A stretch of DNA of 64,000 bases, from the NCBI GenBank assembly GCA_963920705.1, contig OY987239.1, positions 8,186,504 through 8,250,503 of the forward strand. Direction: 5' to 3'. Positions within the stretch are counted from its first letter, which is position 1. Each line of letters starts with the position of its first letter. Below, one piece after another: positions 22,188 to 31,897 of this stretch. A program made the translations under genes and the position numbers. A model generated the notes under the pieces. That model saw only the letters and a list, made by a program, of their open reading frames with translations, was not told the DNA's origin and ran no database searches. This DNA is from Odiellus spinosus. Its lineage: Eukaryota > Arthropoda > Arachnida > Opiliones > Phalangiidae.

Positions 22188-22259
22188 GGGCCCCGCCGGG
22201 AACTGAACCCGGGACCTCTCGCACCCGAAGCGAGAATCATACCGCTAGACCACAGAGCC
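22188..22259 (-). tRNA. trnP-CGG: tRNA-Pro(CGG) copy 6
   Basis: C spacer; T-loop TTCAGTT and a D-loop change (TAGCGG). Confidence 0.8.
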
Positions 22260-22341
22260 GATACACTATCCATTGGCATCATGATATAAAAATTAATAGC
22301 ATATTACAATGTAATAAAGCAAATAAGAAACCTTTACAGTC

Positions 22342-22413
22342 GGGCCCCGCCGGGATTTGAACCCGGGACCTCTCGCACCCAAAGCGAGAATCATACCCCT
22401 AGACCACAGAGCC
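22342..22413 (-). tRNA. trnP-TGG: tRNA-Pro(TGG) copy 7
   Basis: A spacer; consensus. Confidence 0.92.
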
Positions 22414-22496
22414 GCTACACTATGCATTGGCATCATGATATAAAAATGAACATCATATTACATTCTAATCAAAGAAGTAACGAAAGTATTACCGTC

Positions 22497-22568
22497 GGGC
22501 CCCGCCGGGATTTGAACACGGGACCTCTCGCACCCAAAGCGAGAATCATACCCCTAGACCACAGAGCC
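22497..22568 (-). tRNA. trnP-TGG: tRNA-Pro(TGG) copy 8
   Basis: C spacer with a TGG body (recombinant type). GAACACGGG breaks one T-stem pair. Confidence 0.75.
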
Positions 22569-22648
22569 AATACACTAAGCATTGGCATCATGATATATAA
22601 ATGAACATATTACATTCTAATCAAACAAGTAACGAAAGTATTACCGTC

Positions 22649-22720
22649 GGGCCCCGCCGGGAATTGCACCCGGGACCTCTCGCACCCGAAGCGAGAATCA
22701 TACCCCTAGACCACAGAGCC
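22649..22720 (-). tRNA. trnP-CGG: tRNA-Pro(CGG) copy 9
   Basis: C spacer; GTTC of the B box is changed to GTGC. Confidence 0.7.
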
Positions 22721-22803
22721 GATACACTAAGCATTGTCATCATGATATAAAAATGAACATCATATTACATTCTAATCAAACAAATAACGAAAGTACTACC
22801 GTC

Positions 22804-22865
22804 GGGCATTGAACCCGGGACCTCTCGCACCCGAAGCGAGAATCATACCCCTAGACCACAGAGCC
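22804..22865 (-). pseudogene. tRNA-Pro(CGG) copy 10, truncated
   Basis: 62 nt only: about 10 nt of the 3' acceptor and T-stem strand are deleted, so no cloverleaf forms. The identical deletion in copy 13 shows that the block was duplicated. Confidence 0.9.
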
Positions 22866-22947
22866 GATACACTATCCATTGGCATCATGATATAAAAATT
22901 AATAGCATATTACAATGTAATAAAGCTAATAACAAAACATTACAGTC

Positions 22948-23019
22948 GGGCCCCGCCGGGATTTGAACCCGGGGCCTCTCGCACCCAAAGCGAGAACCAT
23001 ACCCCTAGACCACAGAGCC
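22948..23019 (-). tRNA. trnP-TGG: tRNA-Pro(TGG) copy 11
   Basis: A-like spacer; two changes (GGTCCC to GGCCCC, ATGATT to ATGGTT). Confidence 0.85.
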
Positions 23020-23101
23020 GATACACTACCCAATGGCATCATGATATAAAAATTAATAGCATATTACAAAGTAATAAAGCAAATAACAAACCTTTACAGT
23101 C

Positions 23102-23173
23102 GGGCCCCGCCGGGATTTGAACCCGGGACCTCTCGCACCCGAAGCGAGAATCATACCCCTAGACCACAGAGCC
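23102..23173 (-). tRNA. trnP-CGG: tRNA-Pro(CGG) copy 12
   Basis: A spacer with a CGG anticodon but the TGG-type T-loop; a point conversion of the anticodon. Confidence 0.88.
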
Positions 23174-23256
23174 GATACACTAAGCATTGTCATCATGATA
23201 TAAAAATGAACATCATATTACATTCTAATCAAACAAATAACGAAAGTACTACCGTC

Positions 23257-23318
23257 GGGCATTGAACCCGGGACCTCTCGCACCCGAAGCGAGAATCATA
23301 CCCCTAGACCACAGAGCC
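23257..23318 (-). pseudogene. tRNA-Pro(CGG) copy 13, truncated
   Basis: Same 3' deletion as copy 10. Confidence 0.9.
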
Positions 23319-23400
23319 GATACACTATCCATTGGCATCATGATATAAAAATTAATAGCATATTACAATGTAATAAAGCAAATAACAAAACTTTATTGTC

Positions 23401-23472
23401 GGGCCCCGCCGGGATTTGAACCCGGGGCCTCGCGCACCCAAAGCGAGAACCATACCCCTAGACCACAGAGCC
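23401..23472 (-). tRNA. trnP-TGG: tRNA-Pro(TGG) copy 14
   Basis: A-like spacer; CTCGCGCACC breaks an anticodon-stem pair. Confidence 0.75.
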
Positions 23473-23554
23473 GATACGCTACCCATTGGCATCATGATAT
23501 AAAAATTAATAGCATATTACAAAGAAATAAAGCAAATAACAAACCTTTACAGTC

Positions 23555-23626
23555 GGGCCCCGCCGGGATTTGAACCCGGGACCTCTCGCACCCAAAGCGA
23601 GAATCATACCCCTAGACCACAGAGCC
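23555..23626 (-). tRNA. trnP-TGG: tRNA-Pro(TGG) copy 15
   Basis: A spacer; consensus. Confidence 0.92.
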
Positions 23627-23708
23627 GATACACTAGCCATTGGCATCATGATATAAAAATTAATAGCATATTACAATGTAATAAAGCAAATAACAAAACT
23701 TTACAGTC

Positions 23709-23780
23709 GGGTCCCGCCTGGATTTGAACCCGGAACCTCTCGCACCCAAAGCGAGAATCATACCCCTAGACCACAGAGCC
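23709..23780 (-). tRNA. trnP-TGG: tRNA-Pro(TGG) copy 16
   Basis: A-like spacer; three acceptor/T-arm substitutions. Confidence 0.75.
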
Positions 23781-23863
23781 GTTACACTAAGCATTGGCAT
23801 CATGATATAAAAATGAACATCATATTACATTCTAATCAAACAAGTAACGAAAGTATTACCGTC

Positions 23864-23935
23864 GGGCCTCGCCGGGAATTGAACCCGGGACCTCTCGCAC
23901 CCGAAGCGAGAATCATACCCCTAGACCACAGAGCC
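23864..23935 (-). tRNA. trnP-CGG: tRNA-Pro(CGG) copy 17
   Basis: C spacer; one acceptor change. Confidence 0.85.
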
Positions 23936-24017
23936 GATACGTTACCCATTGGCATCATGATATAAAAATTAATTGCATATTACAATGTAATAAAGCAAAT
24001 AACAAACCTTTACAGTC

Positions 24018-24089
24018 GGGCCCCGCCGGGTTTTGAACCCGGGACCTCTCGCACCCAAAGCGAGAATCATACCCCTAGACCACAGAGCC
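24018..24089 (-). tRNA. trnP-TGG: tRNA-Pro(TGG) copy 18
   Basis: A spacer; T-loop TTCAAAA. Confidence 0.88.
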
Positions 24090-24171
24090 GATACAGTACC
24101 CATTGGGATCATGATATAAAAATTAATTGCATATTACAATGTAATAAAGCATATAACAGAACTTTACAGTC

Positions 24172-24243
24172 GGGCCCCGCCGGGATTTGAACCCGGGACC
24201 TCTCGCACCCAAAGCGAGAATCATACCCCTAGACCACAGAGCC
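24172..24243 (-). tRNA. trnP-TGG: tRNA-Pro(TGG) copy 19
   Basis: A-like spacer; consensus. Confidence 0.92.
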
Positions 24244-24325
24244 GATACACTATGCAATGGCATCATGATATAAAAATTAATAGCATATTACAAGGTAATA
24301 AAGCAAATAACCAAACTTTACAGTC

Positions 24326-24397
24326 GGGCCCCGCCGGGATTTGAACCCGGGACTTCTCGCACCCAAAGCGAGAATCATACCCCTAGACCACAGAGCC
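24326..24397 (-). tRNA. trnP-TGG: tRNA-Pro(TGG) copy 20
   Basis: A-like spacer; one variable-arm change. Confidence 0.9.
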
Positions 24398-24480
24398 GTT
24401 ACACTAAGCATTGGCATCATGATATAAAAATGAACATCATATTACATTCTAATCAAACAAGTAACGAAAGTATTACCGTC

Positions 24481-24552
24481 GGGCCCCGCCGGGATTTGAA
24501 CCCGGGACCTCTCGCACCCGAAGTGAGAATCATACCCCTAGACCACAGAGCC
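24481..24552 (-). tRNA. trnP-CGG: tRNA-Pro(CGG) copy 21
   Basis: C spacer; GAAGTGAG puts an A-C mismatch in the anticodon stem. Confidence 0.75.
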
Positions 24553-24634
24553 GATATGTTACCCATTGGCATCATGATATAAAAATTAATTGCATATTAC
24601 AATGTAATAAAGCAAATAACAAACCTTTACAGTC

Positions 24635-24706
24635 GGGCCCCGCCGGGATTTGAACCCGGGACCTCTCGCACCCAAAGCGAGAATCATACCCCTAGACCAC
24701 AGAGCC
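24635..24706 (-). tRNA. trnP-TGG: tRNA-Pro(TGG) copy 22
   Basis: A spacer; consensus. Confidence 0.92.
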
Positions 24707-24789
24707 GTTACACTAAGCATTGGCATCATGATATAAAAATGAACATCATATTACATTCTAATCAAACAAGTAACGAAAGTATTACCGTC

Positions 24790-24861
24790 GGGCCCCGCCG
24801 GGATTTGAACCCGGGACCTCTCGCACCCAAAGCGAGAATCATACCCCTAGACCACAGAGCC
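24790..24861 (-). tRNA. trnP-TGG: tRNA-Pro(TGG) copy 23
   Basis: C spacer; consensus TGG body. Confidence 0.92.
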
Positions 24862-24944
24862 GATATGTTACCCATTGGCATCATGATATAAAAATGAACA
24901 TCATATTACATTCTAATCAAACAAGTAACGAAAGTATTACCGTC

Positions 24945-25016
24945 GGGCCCCGCCGGGATTTGAACCCGGGACCTCTCGCACCCGAAGTGAGAATCATACC
25001 CCTAGACCACAGAGCC
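24945..25016 (-). tRNA. trnP-CGG: tRNA-Pro(CGG) copy 24
   Basis: C spacer; same anticodon-stem mismatch as copy 21. Confidence 0.75.
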
Positions 25017-25099
25017 GATACACTAAGCATTGGCATCATGATATAAAAATGAACATCATATTACATTCTAATCAAACAAGTAACGAAAGTATTACAGTC

Positions 25100-25171
25100 G
25101 GGCCCCGCCGGGATTTGAACCCGGGACCTCTCGCACCCAAAGCGAGAATCATACCCCTAGACCACAGAGCC
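25100..25171 (-). tRNA. trnP-TGG: tRNA-Pro(TGG) copy 25
   Basis: C/A hybrid spacer (ATTACAGTC). Confidence 0.92.
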
Positions 25172-25254
25172 GTTACACTAAGCATTGGCATCATGATATA
25201 AAAATGAACATCATATTACATTCTAATCAAACAAGTAACGAAAGTATTACCGTC

Positions 25255-25326
25255 GGGCCCCGCCGGGAATTGAACCCGGGACCTCTCGCACCCGAAGCGA
25301 GAATCATACCCGTAGACCACAGAGCC
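25255..25326 (-). tRNA. trnP-CGG: tRNA-Pro(CGG) copy 26
   Basis: C spacer; D-loop TACGGG. Confidence 0.85.
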
Positions 25327-25408
25327 GATATGTTACCCATTGGCATCATGATATAAAAATTAATTGCATATTACAATGTAATAAAGCAAATAACAAACCT
25401 TTACAGTC

Positions 25409-25480
25409 GGGCCCCGCCGGGATTTGAACCCGGGACCTCTCGCACCCAAAGCGAGAATCATACCCCTAGACCACAGAGCC
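25409..25480 (-). tRNA. trnP-TGG: tRNA-Pro(TGG) copy 27
   Basis: A spacer; consensus. Confidence 0.92.
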
Positions 25481-25562
25481 GATACACTATGCAATGGCAT
25501 CATGATATAAAAATTAATTGCATATTAGAATGTAATAAAGCAAATAACAAAACTCTACAGTC

Positions 25563-25634
25563 GGGCCCCGCCGGGATTTGAACCCGGGACCTCTCGCACC
25601 CAAAGCGAGAATCATACCCCTAGACCACAGAGCC
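25563..25634 (-). tRNA. trnP-TGG: tRNA-Pro(TGG) copy 28
   Basis: B spacer; consensus. Confidence 0.92.
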
Positions 25635-25717
25635 GTTACACTAAGCATTGGCATCATGATATAAAAATGAACATCATATTACATTCTAATCAAACAAGTA
25701 ACGAAAGTATTACCGTC

Positions 25718-25789
25718 TGGCCCCGCCGGGATTTGAACCCGGGACCTCTCGCACCCAAAGCGAGAATCATACCCCTAGACCACAGAGCC
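25718..25789 (-). tRNA. trnP-TGG: tRNA-Pro(TGG) copy 29
   Basis: C spacer; discriminator base C changed to A. Confidence 0.88.
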
Positions 25790-25872
25790 GTTACACTAAG
25801 CATTGGCATCATGATATAAAAATGAACATCATATTACATTCTAATCAAACAAGTAACGAAAGTATTACCGTC

Positions 25873-25944
25873 GGGCCCCGCCGGGAATTGAACCCGGGAC
25901 CTCTCGCACCCGAAGCGAGAATCATACCCCTAGACCACAGAGCC
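25873..25944 (-). tRNA. trnP-CGG: tRNA-Pro(CGG) copy 30
   Basis: C spacer; consensus CGG body with T-loop TTCAATT. Confidence 0.92.
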
Positions 25945-26026
25945 GATATGTTACCCATTGGCATCATGATATAAAAATTAATTGCATATTACAATGTAAT
26001 AAAGCAAATAACAAACCTTTACAGTC

Positions 26027-26098
26027 GGGCCCCGCCGGGATTTGAACCCGGGACCTCTCGCACCCAAAGCGAGAATCATACCCCTAGACCACAGAGCC
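26027..26098 (-). tRNA. trnP-TGG: tRNA-Pro(TGG) copy 31
   Basis: A spacer; start of the regular six-gene higher-order repeat. Confidence 0.92.
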
Positions 26099-26180
26099 GA
26101 TACACTATGCAATGGCATCATGATATAAAAATTAATTGCATATTAGAATGTAATAAAGCAAATAACAAAACTCTACAGTC

Positions 26181-26252
26181 GGGCCCCGCCGGGATTTGAA
26201 CCCGGGACCTCTCGCACCCAAAGCGAGAATCATACCCCTAGACCACAGAGCC
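26181..26252 (-). tRNA. trnP-TGG: tRNA-Pro(TGG) copy 32
   Basis: B spacer. Confidence 0.92.
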
Positions 26253-26335
26253 GTTACACTAAGCATTGGCATCATGATATAAAAATGAACATCATATTAC
26301 ATTCTAATCAAAAGAGTAACGAAAGTATTACCGTC

Positions 26336-26407
26336 GGGCCCCGCCGGGAATTGAACCCGGGACCTCTCGCACCCGAAGCGAGAATCATACCCCTAGACCA
26401 CAGAGCC
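26336..26407 (-). tRNA. trnP-CGG: tRNA-Pro(CGG) copy 33
   Basis: C' spacer (CAAAAGAG). Confidence 0.92.
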
Positions 26408-26489
26408 GATATGTTACCCATTGGCATCATGATATAAAAATTAATTGCATATTACAATGTAATAAAGCAAATAACAAACCTTTACAGTC

Positions 26490-26561
26490 GGGCCCCGCCG
26501 GGATTTGAACCCGGGACCTCTCGCACCCAAAGCGAGAATCATACCCCTAGACCACAGAGCC
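26490..26561 (-). tRNA. trnP-TGG: tRNA-Pro(TGG) copy 34
   Basis: A spacer. Confidence 0.92.
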
Positions 26562-26644
26562 GTTACACTAAGCATTGGCATCATGATATAAAAATGAACA
26601 TCATATTACATTCTAATCAAACAAGTAACGAAAGTATTACCGTC

Positions 26645-26716
26645 GGGCCCCGCCGGGATTTGAACCCGGGACCTCTCGCACCCAAAGCGAGAATCATACC
26701 CCTAGACCACAGAGCC
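26645..26716 (-). tRNA. trnP-TGG: tRNA-Pro(TGG) copy 35
   Basis: C spacer. Confidence 0.92.
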
Positions 26717-26799
26717 GTTACACTAAGCATTGGCATCATGATATAAAAATGAACATCATATTACATTCTAATCAAACAAGTAACGAAAGTATTACCGTC

Positions 26800-26871
26800 G
26801 GGCCCCGCCGGGAATTGAACCCGGGACCTCTCGCACCCGAAGCGAGAATCATACCCCTAGACCACAGAGCC
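26800..26871 (-). tRNA. trnP-CGG: tRNA-Pro(CGG) copy 36
   Basis: C spacer. Confidence 0.92.
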
Positions 26872-26953
26872 GATATGTTACCCATTGGCATCATGATATA
26901 AAAATTAATTGCATATTACAATGTAATAAAGCAAATAACAAACCTTTACAGTC

Positions 26954-27025
26954 GGGCCCCGCCGGGATTTGAACCCGGGACCTCTCGCACCCAAAGCGAG
27001 AATCATACCCCTAGACCACAGAGCC
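26954..27025 (-). tRNA. trnP-TGG: tRNA-Pro(TGG) copy 37
   Basis: A spacer. Confidence 0.92.
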
Positions 27026-27107
27026 GATACACTATGCAATGGCATCATGATATAAAAATTAATTGCATATTAGAATGTAATAAAGCAAATAACAAAACTC
27101 TACAGTC

Positions 27108-27179
27108 GGGCCCCGCCGGGATTTGAACCCGGGACCTCTCGCACCCAAAGCGAGAATCATACCCCTAGACCACAGAGCC
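27108..27179 (-). tRNA. trnP-TGG: tRNA-Pro(TGG) copy 38
   Basis: B spacer. Confidence 0.92.
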
Positions 27180-27262
27180 GTTACACTAAGCATTGGCATC
27201 ATGATATAAAAATGAACATCATATTACATTCTAATCAAAAGAGTAACGAAAGTATTACCGTC

Positions 27263-27334
27263 GGGCCCCGCCGGGAATTGAACCCGGGACCTCTCGCACC
27301 CGAAGCGAGAATCATACCCCTAGACCACAGAGCC
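27263..27334 (-). tRNA. trnP-CGG: tRNA-Pro(CGG) copy 39
   Basis: C' spacer. Confidence 0.92.
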
Positions 27335-27416
27335 GATATGTTACCCATTGGCATCATGATATAAAAATTAATTGCATATTACAATGTAATAAAGCAAATA
27401 ACAAACCTTTACAGTC

Positions 27417-27488
27417 GGGCCCCGCCGGGATTTGAACCCGGGACCTCTCGCACCCAAAGCGAGAATCATACCCCTGGACCACAGAGCC
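27417..27488 (-). tRNA. trnP-TGG: tRNA-Pro(TGG) copy 40
   Basis: A spacer; A box TGGTCCAGGGG. Confidence 0.9.
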
Positions 27489-27570
27489 GATACACTATGC
27501 AATGGCATCATGATATAAAAATTAATTGCATATTAGAATGTAATAAAGCAAATAACAAAACTCTACAGTC

Positions 27571-27642
27571 GGGCCCCGCCGGGATTTGAACCCGGGACCT
27601 CTCGCACCCAAAGCGAGAATCATACCCCTAGACCACAGAGCC
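27571..27642 (-). tRNA. trnP-TGG: tRNA-Pro(TGG) copy 41
   Basis: B spacer. Confidence 0.92.
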
Positions 27643-27725
27643 GTTACACTAAGCATTGGCATCATGATATAAAAATGAACATCATATTACATTCTAATCA
27701 AAAGAGTAACGAAAGTATTACCGTC

Positions 27726-27797
27726 GGGCCCCGCCGGGAATTGAACCCGGGACCTCTCGCACCCGTAGCGAGAATCATACCCCTAGACCACAGAGCC
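27726..27797 (-). tRNA. trnP-CGG: tRNA-Pro(CGG) copy 42, U33 lost
   Basis: C' spacer. The anticodon loop is TACGGGT, so invariant U33 is A; decoding is probably impaired. Confidence 0.75.
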
Positions 27798-27879
27798 GAT
27801 ATGTTACCCATTGGCATCATGATATAAAAATTAATTGCATATTACAATGTAATAAAGCAAATAACAAACCTTTACAGTC

Positions 27880-27951
27880 GGGCCCCGCCGGGATTTGAAC
27901 CCGGGACCTCTCGCACCCAAAGCGAGAATCATACCCCTAGACCACAGAGCC
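27880..27951 (-). tRNA. trnP-TGG: tRNA-Pro(TGG) copy 43
   Basis: A spacer. Confidence 0.92.
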
Positions 27952-28034
27952 GTTACACTAAGCATTGGCATCATGATATAAAAATGAACATCATATTACA
28001 TTCTAATCAAACAAGTAACGAAAGTATTACCGTC

Positions 28035-28106
28035 GGGCCCCGCCGGGATTTGAACCCGGGACCTCTCGCACCCAAAGCGAGAATCATACCCCTAGACCAC
28101 AGAGCC
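28035..28106 (-). tRNA. trnP-TGG: tRNA-Pro(TGG) copy 44
   Basis: C spacer. Confidence 0.92.
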
Positions 28107-28189
28107 GTTACACTAAGCATTGGCATCATGATATAAAAATGAACATCATATTACATTCTAATCAAACAAGTAACGAAAGTATTACCGTC

Positions 28190-28261
28190 GGGCCCCGCCG
28201 GGAATTGAACCCGGGACCTCTCGCACCCGAAGCGAGAATCATACCCCTAGACCACAGAGCC
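28190..28261 (-). tRNA. trnP-CGG: tRNA-Pro(CGG) copy 45
   Basis: C spacer. Confidence 0.92.
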
Positions 28262-28343
28262 GATATGTTACCCATTGGCATCATGATATAAAAATTAATT
28301 GCATATTACAATGTAATAAAGCAAATAACAAACTTTTACAGTC

Positions 28344-28415
28344 GGGCCCCGCCGGGATTTGAACCCGGGACCTCTCGCACCCAAAGCGAGAATCATACCC
28401 CTGGACCACAGAGCC
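28344..28415 (-). tRNA. trnP-TGG: tRNA-Pro(TGG) copy 46
   Basis: A spacer; A box TGGTCCAGGGG. Confidence 0.9.
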
Positions 28416-28497
28416 GATACACTATGCAATGGCATCATGATATAAAAATTAATTGCATATTAGAATGTAATAAAGCAAATAACAAAACTCTACAGTC

Positions 28498-28569
28498 GGG
28501 CCCCGCCGGGATTTGAACCCGGGACCTCTCGCACCCAAAGCGAGAATCATACCCCTAGACCACAGAGCC
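28498..28569 (-). tRNA. trnP-TGG: tRNA-Pro(TGG) copy 47
   Basis: B spacer. Confidence 0.92.
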
Positions 28570-28652
28570 GTTACACTAAGCATTGGCATCATGATATAAA
28601 AATGAACATCATATTACATTCTAATCAAAAGAGTAACGAAAGTATTACCGTC

Positions 28653-28724
28653 GGGCCCCGCCGGGAATTGAACCCGGGACCTCTCGCACCCGAAGCGAGA
28701 ATCATACCCCTAGACCACAGAGCC
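28653..28724 (-). tRNA. trnP-CGG: tRNA-Pro(CGG) copy 48
   Basis: C' spacer. Confidence 0.92.
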
Positions 28725-28806
28725 GATATGTTACCCATTGGCATCATGATATAAAAATTAATTGCATATTACAATGTAATAAAGCAAATAACAAACCTTT
28801 ACAGTC

Positions 28807-28878
28807 GGGCCCCGCCGGGATTTGAACCCGGGACCTCTCGCACCCAAAGCGAGAATCATACCCCTAGACCACAGAGCC
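28807..28878 (-). tRNA. trnP-TGG: tRNA-Pro(TGG) copy 49
   Basis: A spacer. Confidence 0.92.
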
Positions 28879-28961
28879 GTTACACTAAGCATTGGCATCA
28901 TGATATAAAAATGAACATCATATTACATTCTAATCAAACAAGTAACGAAAGTATTACCGTC

Positions 28962-29033
28962 GGGCCCCGCCGGGATTTGAACCCGGGACCTCTCGCACCC
29001 AAAGCGAGAATCATACCCCTAGACCACAGAGCC
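28962..29033 (-). tRNA. trnP-TGG: tRNA-Pro(TGG) copy 50
   Basis: C spacer. Confidence 0.92.
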
Positions 29034-29116
29034 GTTACACTAAGCATTGGCATCATGATATAAAAATGAACATCATATTACATTCTAATCAAACAAGTAA
29101 CGAAAGTATTACCGTC

Positions 29117-29188
29117 GGGCCCCGCCGGGAATTGAACCCGGGACCTCTCGCACCCGAAGCGAGAATCATACCCCTAGACCACAGAGCC
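29117..29188 (-). tRNA. trnP-CGG: tRNA-Pro(CGG) copy 51
   Basis: C spacer. Confidence 0.92.
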
Positions 29189-29270
29189 GATATGTTACCC
29201 ATTGGCATCATGATATAAAAATTAATTGCATATTACAATGTAATAAAGCAAATAACAAACCTTTACAGTC

Positions 29271-29342
29271 GGGCCCCGCCGGGATTTGAACCCGGGACCT
29301 CTCGCACCCAAAGCGAGAATCATACCCCTAGACCACAGAGCC
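29271..29342 (-). tRNA. trnP-TGG: tRNA-Pro(TGG) copy 52
   Basis: A spacer. Confidence 0.92.
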
Positions 29343-29424
29343 GATACACTATGCAATGGCATCATGATATAAAAATTAATTGCATATTAGAATGTAATAA
29401 AGCAAATAACAAAACTCTACAGTC

Positions 29425-29496
29425 GGGCCCCGCCGGGATTTGAACCCGGGACCTCTCGCACCCAAAGCGAGAATCATACCCCTAGACCACAGAGCC
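29425..29496 (-). tRNA. trnP-TGG: tRNA-Pro(TGG) copy 53
   Basis: B spacer. Confidence 0.92.
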
Positions 29497-29579
29497 GTTA
29501 CACTAAGCATTGGCATCATGATATAAAAATGAACATCATATTACATTCTAATCAAAAGAGTAACGAAAGTATTACCGTC

Positions 29580-29651
29580 GGGCCCCGCCGGGAATTGAAC
29601 CCGGGACCTCTCGCACCCGAAGCGAGAATCATACCCCTAGACCACAGAGCC
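29580..29651 (-). tRNA. trnP-CGG: tRNA-Pro(CGG) copy 54
   Basis: C' spacer. Confidence 0.92.
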
Positions 29652-29733
29652 GATATGTTACCCATTGGCATCATGATATAAAAATTAATTGCATATTACA
29701 ATGTAATAAAGCAAATAACAAACCTTTACAGTC

Positions 29734-29805
29734 GGGCCCCGCCGGGATTTGAACCCGGGACCTCTCGCACCCAAAGCGAGAATCATACCCCTAGACCACA
29801 GAGCC
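29734..29805 (-). tRNA. trnP-TGG: tRNA-Pro(TGG) copy 55
   Basis: A spacer. Confidence 0.92.
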
Positions 29806-29888
29806 GTTACACTAAGCATTGGCATCATGATATAAAAATGAACATCATATTACATTCTAATCACACAAGTAACGAAAGTATTACCGTC

Positions 29889-29960
29889 GGGCCCCGCCGG
29901 GATTTGAACCCGGGACCTCTCGCACCCAAAGCGAGAATCATACCCCTAGACCACAGAGCC
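29889..29960 (-). tRNA. trnP-TGG: tRNA-Pro(TGG) copy 56
   Basis: C spacer (CACACAAG variant); duplicated unit that makes this repeat seven genes long. Confidence 0.92.
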
Positions 29961-30043
29961 GTTACACTAAGCATTGGCATCATGATATAAAAATGAACAT
30001 CATATTACATTCTAATCAAACAAGTAACGAAAGTATTACCGTC

Positions 30044-30115
30044 GGGCCCCGCCGGGATTTGAACCCGGGACCTCTCGCACCCAAAGCGAGAATCATACCC
30101 CTAGACCACAGAGCC
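30044..30115 (-). tRNA. trnP-TGG: tRNA-Pro(TGG) copy 57
   Basis: C spacer. Confidence 0.92.
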
Positions 30116-30198
30116 GTTACACTAAGCATTGGCATCATGATATAAAAATGAACATCATATTACATTCTAATCAAACAAGTAACGAAAGTATTACCGTC

Positions 30199-30270
30199 GG
30201 GCCCCGCCGGGAATTGAACCCGGGACCTCTCGCACCCGAAGCGAGAATCATACCCCTAGACCACAGAGCC
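30199..30270 (-). tRNA. trnP-CGG: tRNA-Pro(CGG) copy 58
   Basis: C spacer. Confidence 0.92.
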
Positions 30271-30352
30271 GATATGTTACCCATTGGCATCATGATATAA
30301 AAATTAATTGCATATTACAATGTAATAAAGCAAATAACAAACCTTTACAGTC

Positions 30353-30424
30353 GGGCCCCGCCGGGATTTGAACCCGGGACCTCTCGCACCCAAAGCGAGA
30401 ATCATACCCCTGGACCACAGAGCC
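30353..30424 (-). tRNA. trnP-TGG: tRNA-Pro(TGG) copy 59
   Basis: A spacer; A box TGGTCCAGGGG. Confidence 0.9.
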
Positions 30425-30506
30425 GATACACTATGCAATGGCATCATGATATAAAAATTAATTGCATATTAGAATGTAATAAAGCAAATAACAAAACTCT
30501 ACAGTC

Positions 30507-30578
30507 GGGCCCCGCCGGGATTTGAACCCGGGACCTCTCGCACCCAAAGCGAGAATCATACCCCTAGACCACAGAGCC
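30507..30578 (-). tRNA. trnP-TGG: tRNA-Pro(TGG) copy 60
   Basis: B spacer. Confidence 0.92.
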
Positions 30579-30661
30579 GTTACACTAAGCATTGGCATCA
30601 TGATATAAAAATGAACATCATATTACATTCTAATCAAAAGAGTAACGAAAGTATTACCGTC

Positions 30662-30733
30662 GGGCCCCGCCGGGAATTGAACCCGGGACCTCTCGCACCC
30701 GTAGCGAGAATCATACCCCTAGACCACAGAGCC
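30662..30733 (-). tRNA. trnP-CGG: tRNA-Pro(CGG) copy 61, U33 lost
   Basis: C' spacer; U33 replaced by A, as in copy 42. Confidence 0.75.
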
Positions 30734-30815
30734 GATATGTTACCCATTGGCATCATGATATAAAAATTAATTGCATATTACAATGTAATAAAGCAAATAA
30801 CAAACCTTTACAGTC

Positions 30816-30887
30816 GGGCCCCGCCGGGATTTGAACCCGGGACCTCTCGCACCCAAAGCGAGAATCATACCCCTAGACCACAGAGCC
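30816..30887 (-). tRNA. trnP-TGG: tRNA-Pro(TGG) copy 62
   Basis: A spacer. Confidence 0.92.
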
Positions 30888-30970
30888 GTTACACTAAGCA
30901 TTGGCATCATGATATAAAAATGAACATCATATTACATTCTAATCAAACAAGTAACGAAAGTATTACCGTC

Positions 30971-31042
30971 GGGCCCCGCCGGGATTTGAACCCGGGACCT
31001 CTCGCACCCAAAGCGAGAATCATACCCCTAGACCACAGAGCC
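30971..31042 (-). tRNA. trnP-TGG: tRNA-Pro(TGG) copy 63
   Basis: C spacer. Confidence 0.92.
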
Positions 31043-31125
31043 GTTACACTAAGCATTGGCATCATGATATAAAAATGAACATCATATTACATTCTAATCA
31101 AACAAGTAACGAAAGTATTACCGTC

Positions 31126-31197
31126 GGGCCCCGCCGGGAATTGAACCCGGGACCTCTCGCACCCGAAGCGAGAATCATACCCCTAGACCACAGAGCC
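31126..31197 (-). tRNA. trnP-CGG: tRNA-Pro(CGG) copy 64
   Basis: C spacer. Confidence 0.92.
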
Positions 31198-31279
31198 GAT
31201 ATGTTACCCATTGGCATCATGATATAAAAATTAATTGCATATTACAATGTAATAAAGCAAATAACAAACCTTTACAGTC

Positions 31280-31351
31280 GGGCCCCGCCGGGATTTGAAC
31301 CCGGGACCTCTCGCACCCAAAGCGAGAATCATACCCCTGGACCACAGAGCC
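31280..31351 (-). tRNA. trnP-TGG: tRNA-Pro(TGG) copy 65
   Basis: A spacer; A box TGGTCCAGGGG. Confidence 0.9.
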
Positions 31352-31433
31352 GATACACTATGCAATGGCATCATGATATAAAAATTAATTGCATATTAGA
31401 ATGTAATAAAGCAAATAACAAAACTCTACAGTC

Positions 31434-31505
31434 GGGCCCCGCCGGGATTTGAACCCGGGACCTCTCGCACCCAAAGCGAGAATCATACCCCTAGACCACA
31501 GAGCC
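31434..31505 (-). tRNA. trnP-TGG: tRNA-Pro(TGG) copy 66
   Basis: B spacer. Confidence 0.92.
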
Positions 31506-31588
31506 GTTACACTAAGCATTGGCATCATGATATAAAAATGAACATCATATTACATTCTAATCAAAAGAGTAACGAAAGTATTACCGTC

Positions 31589-31660
31589 GGGCCCCGCCGG
31601 GAATTGAACCCGGGACCTCTCGCACCCGTAGCGAGAATCATACCCCTAGACCACAGAGCC
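31589..31660 (-). tRNA. trnP-CGG: tRNA-Pro(CGG) copy 67, U33 lost
   Basis: C' spacer; U33 replaced by A, as in copy 42. Confidence 0.75.
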
Positions 31661-31742
31661 GATATGTTACCCATTGGCATCATGATATAAAAATTAATTG
31701 CATATTACAATGTAATAAAGCAAATAACAAACCTTTACAGTC

Positions 31743-31814
31743 GGGCCCCGCCGGGATTTGAACCCGGGACCTCTCGCACCCAAAGCGAGAATCATACCCC
31801 TAGACCACAGAGCC
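31743..31814 (-). tRNA. trnP-TGG: tRNA-Pro(TGG) copy 68
   Basis: A spacer. Confidence 0.92.
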
Positions 31815-31897
31815 GTTACACTAAGCATTGGCATCATGATATAAAAATGAACATCATATTACATTCTAATCAAACAAGTAACGAAAGTATTACCGTC

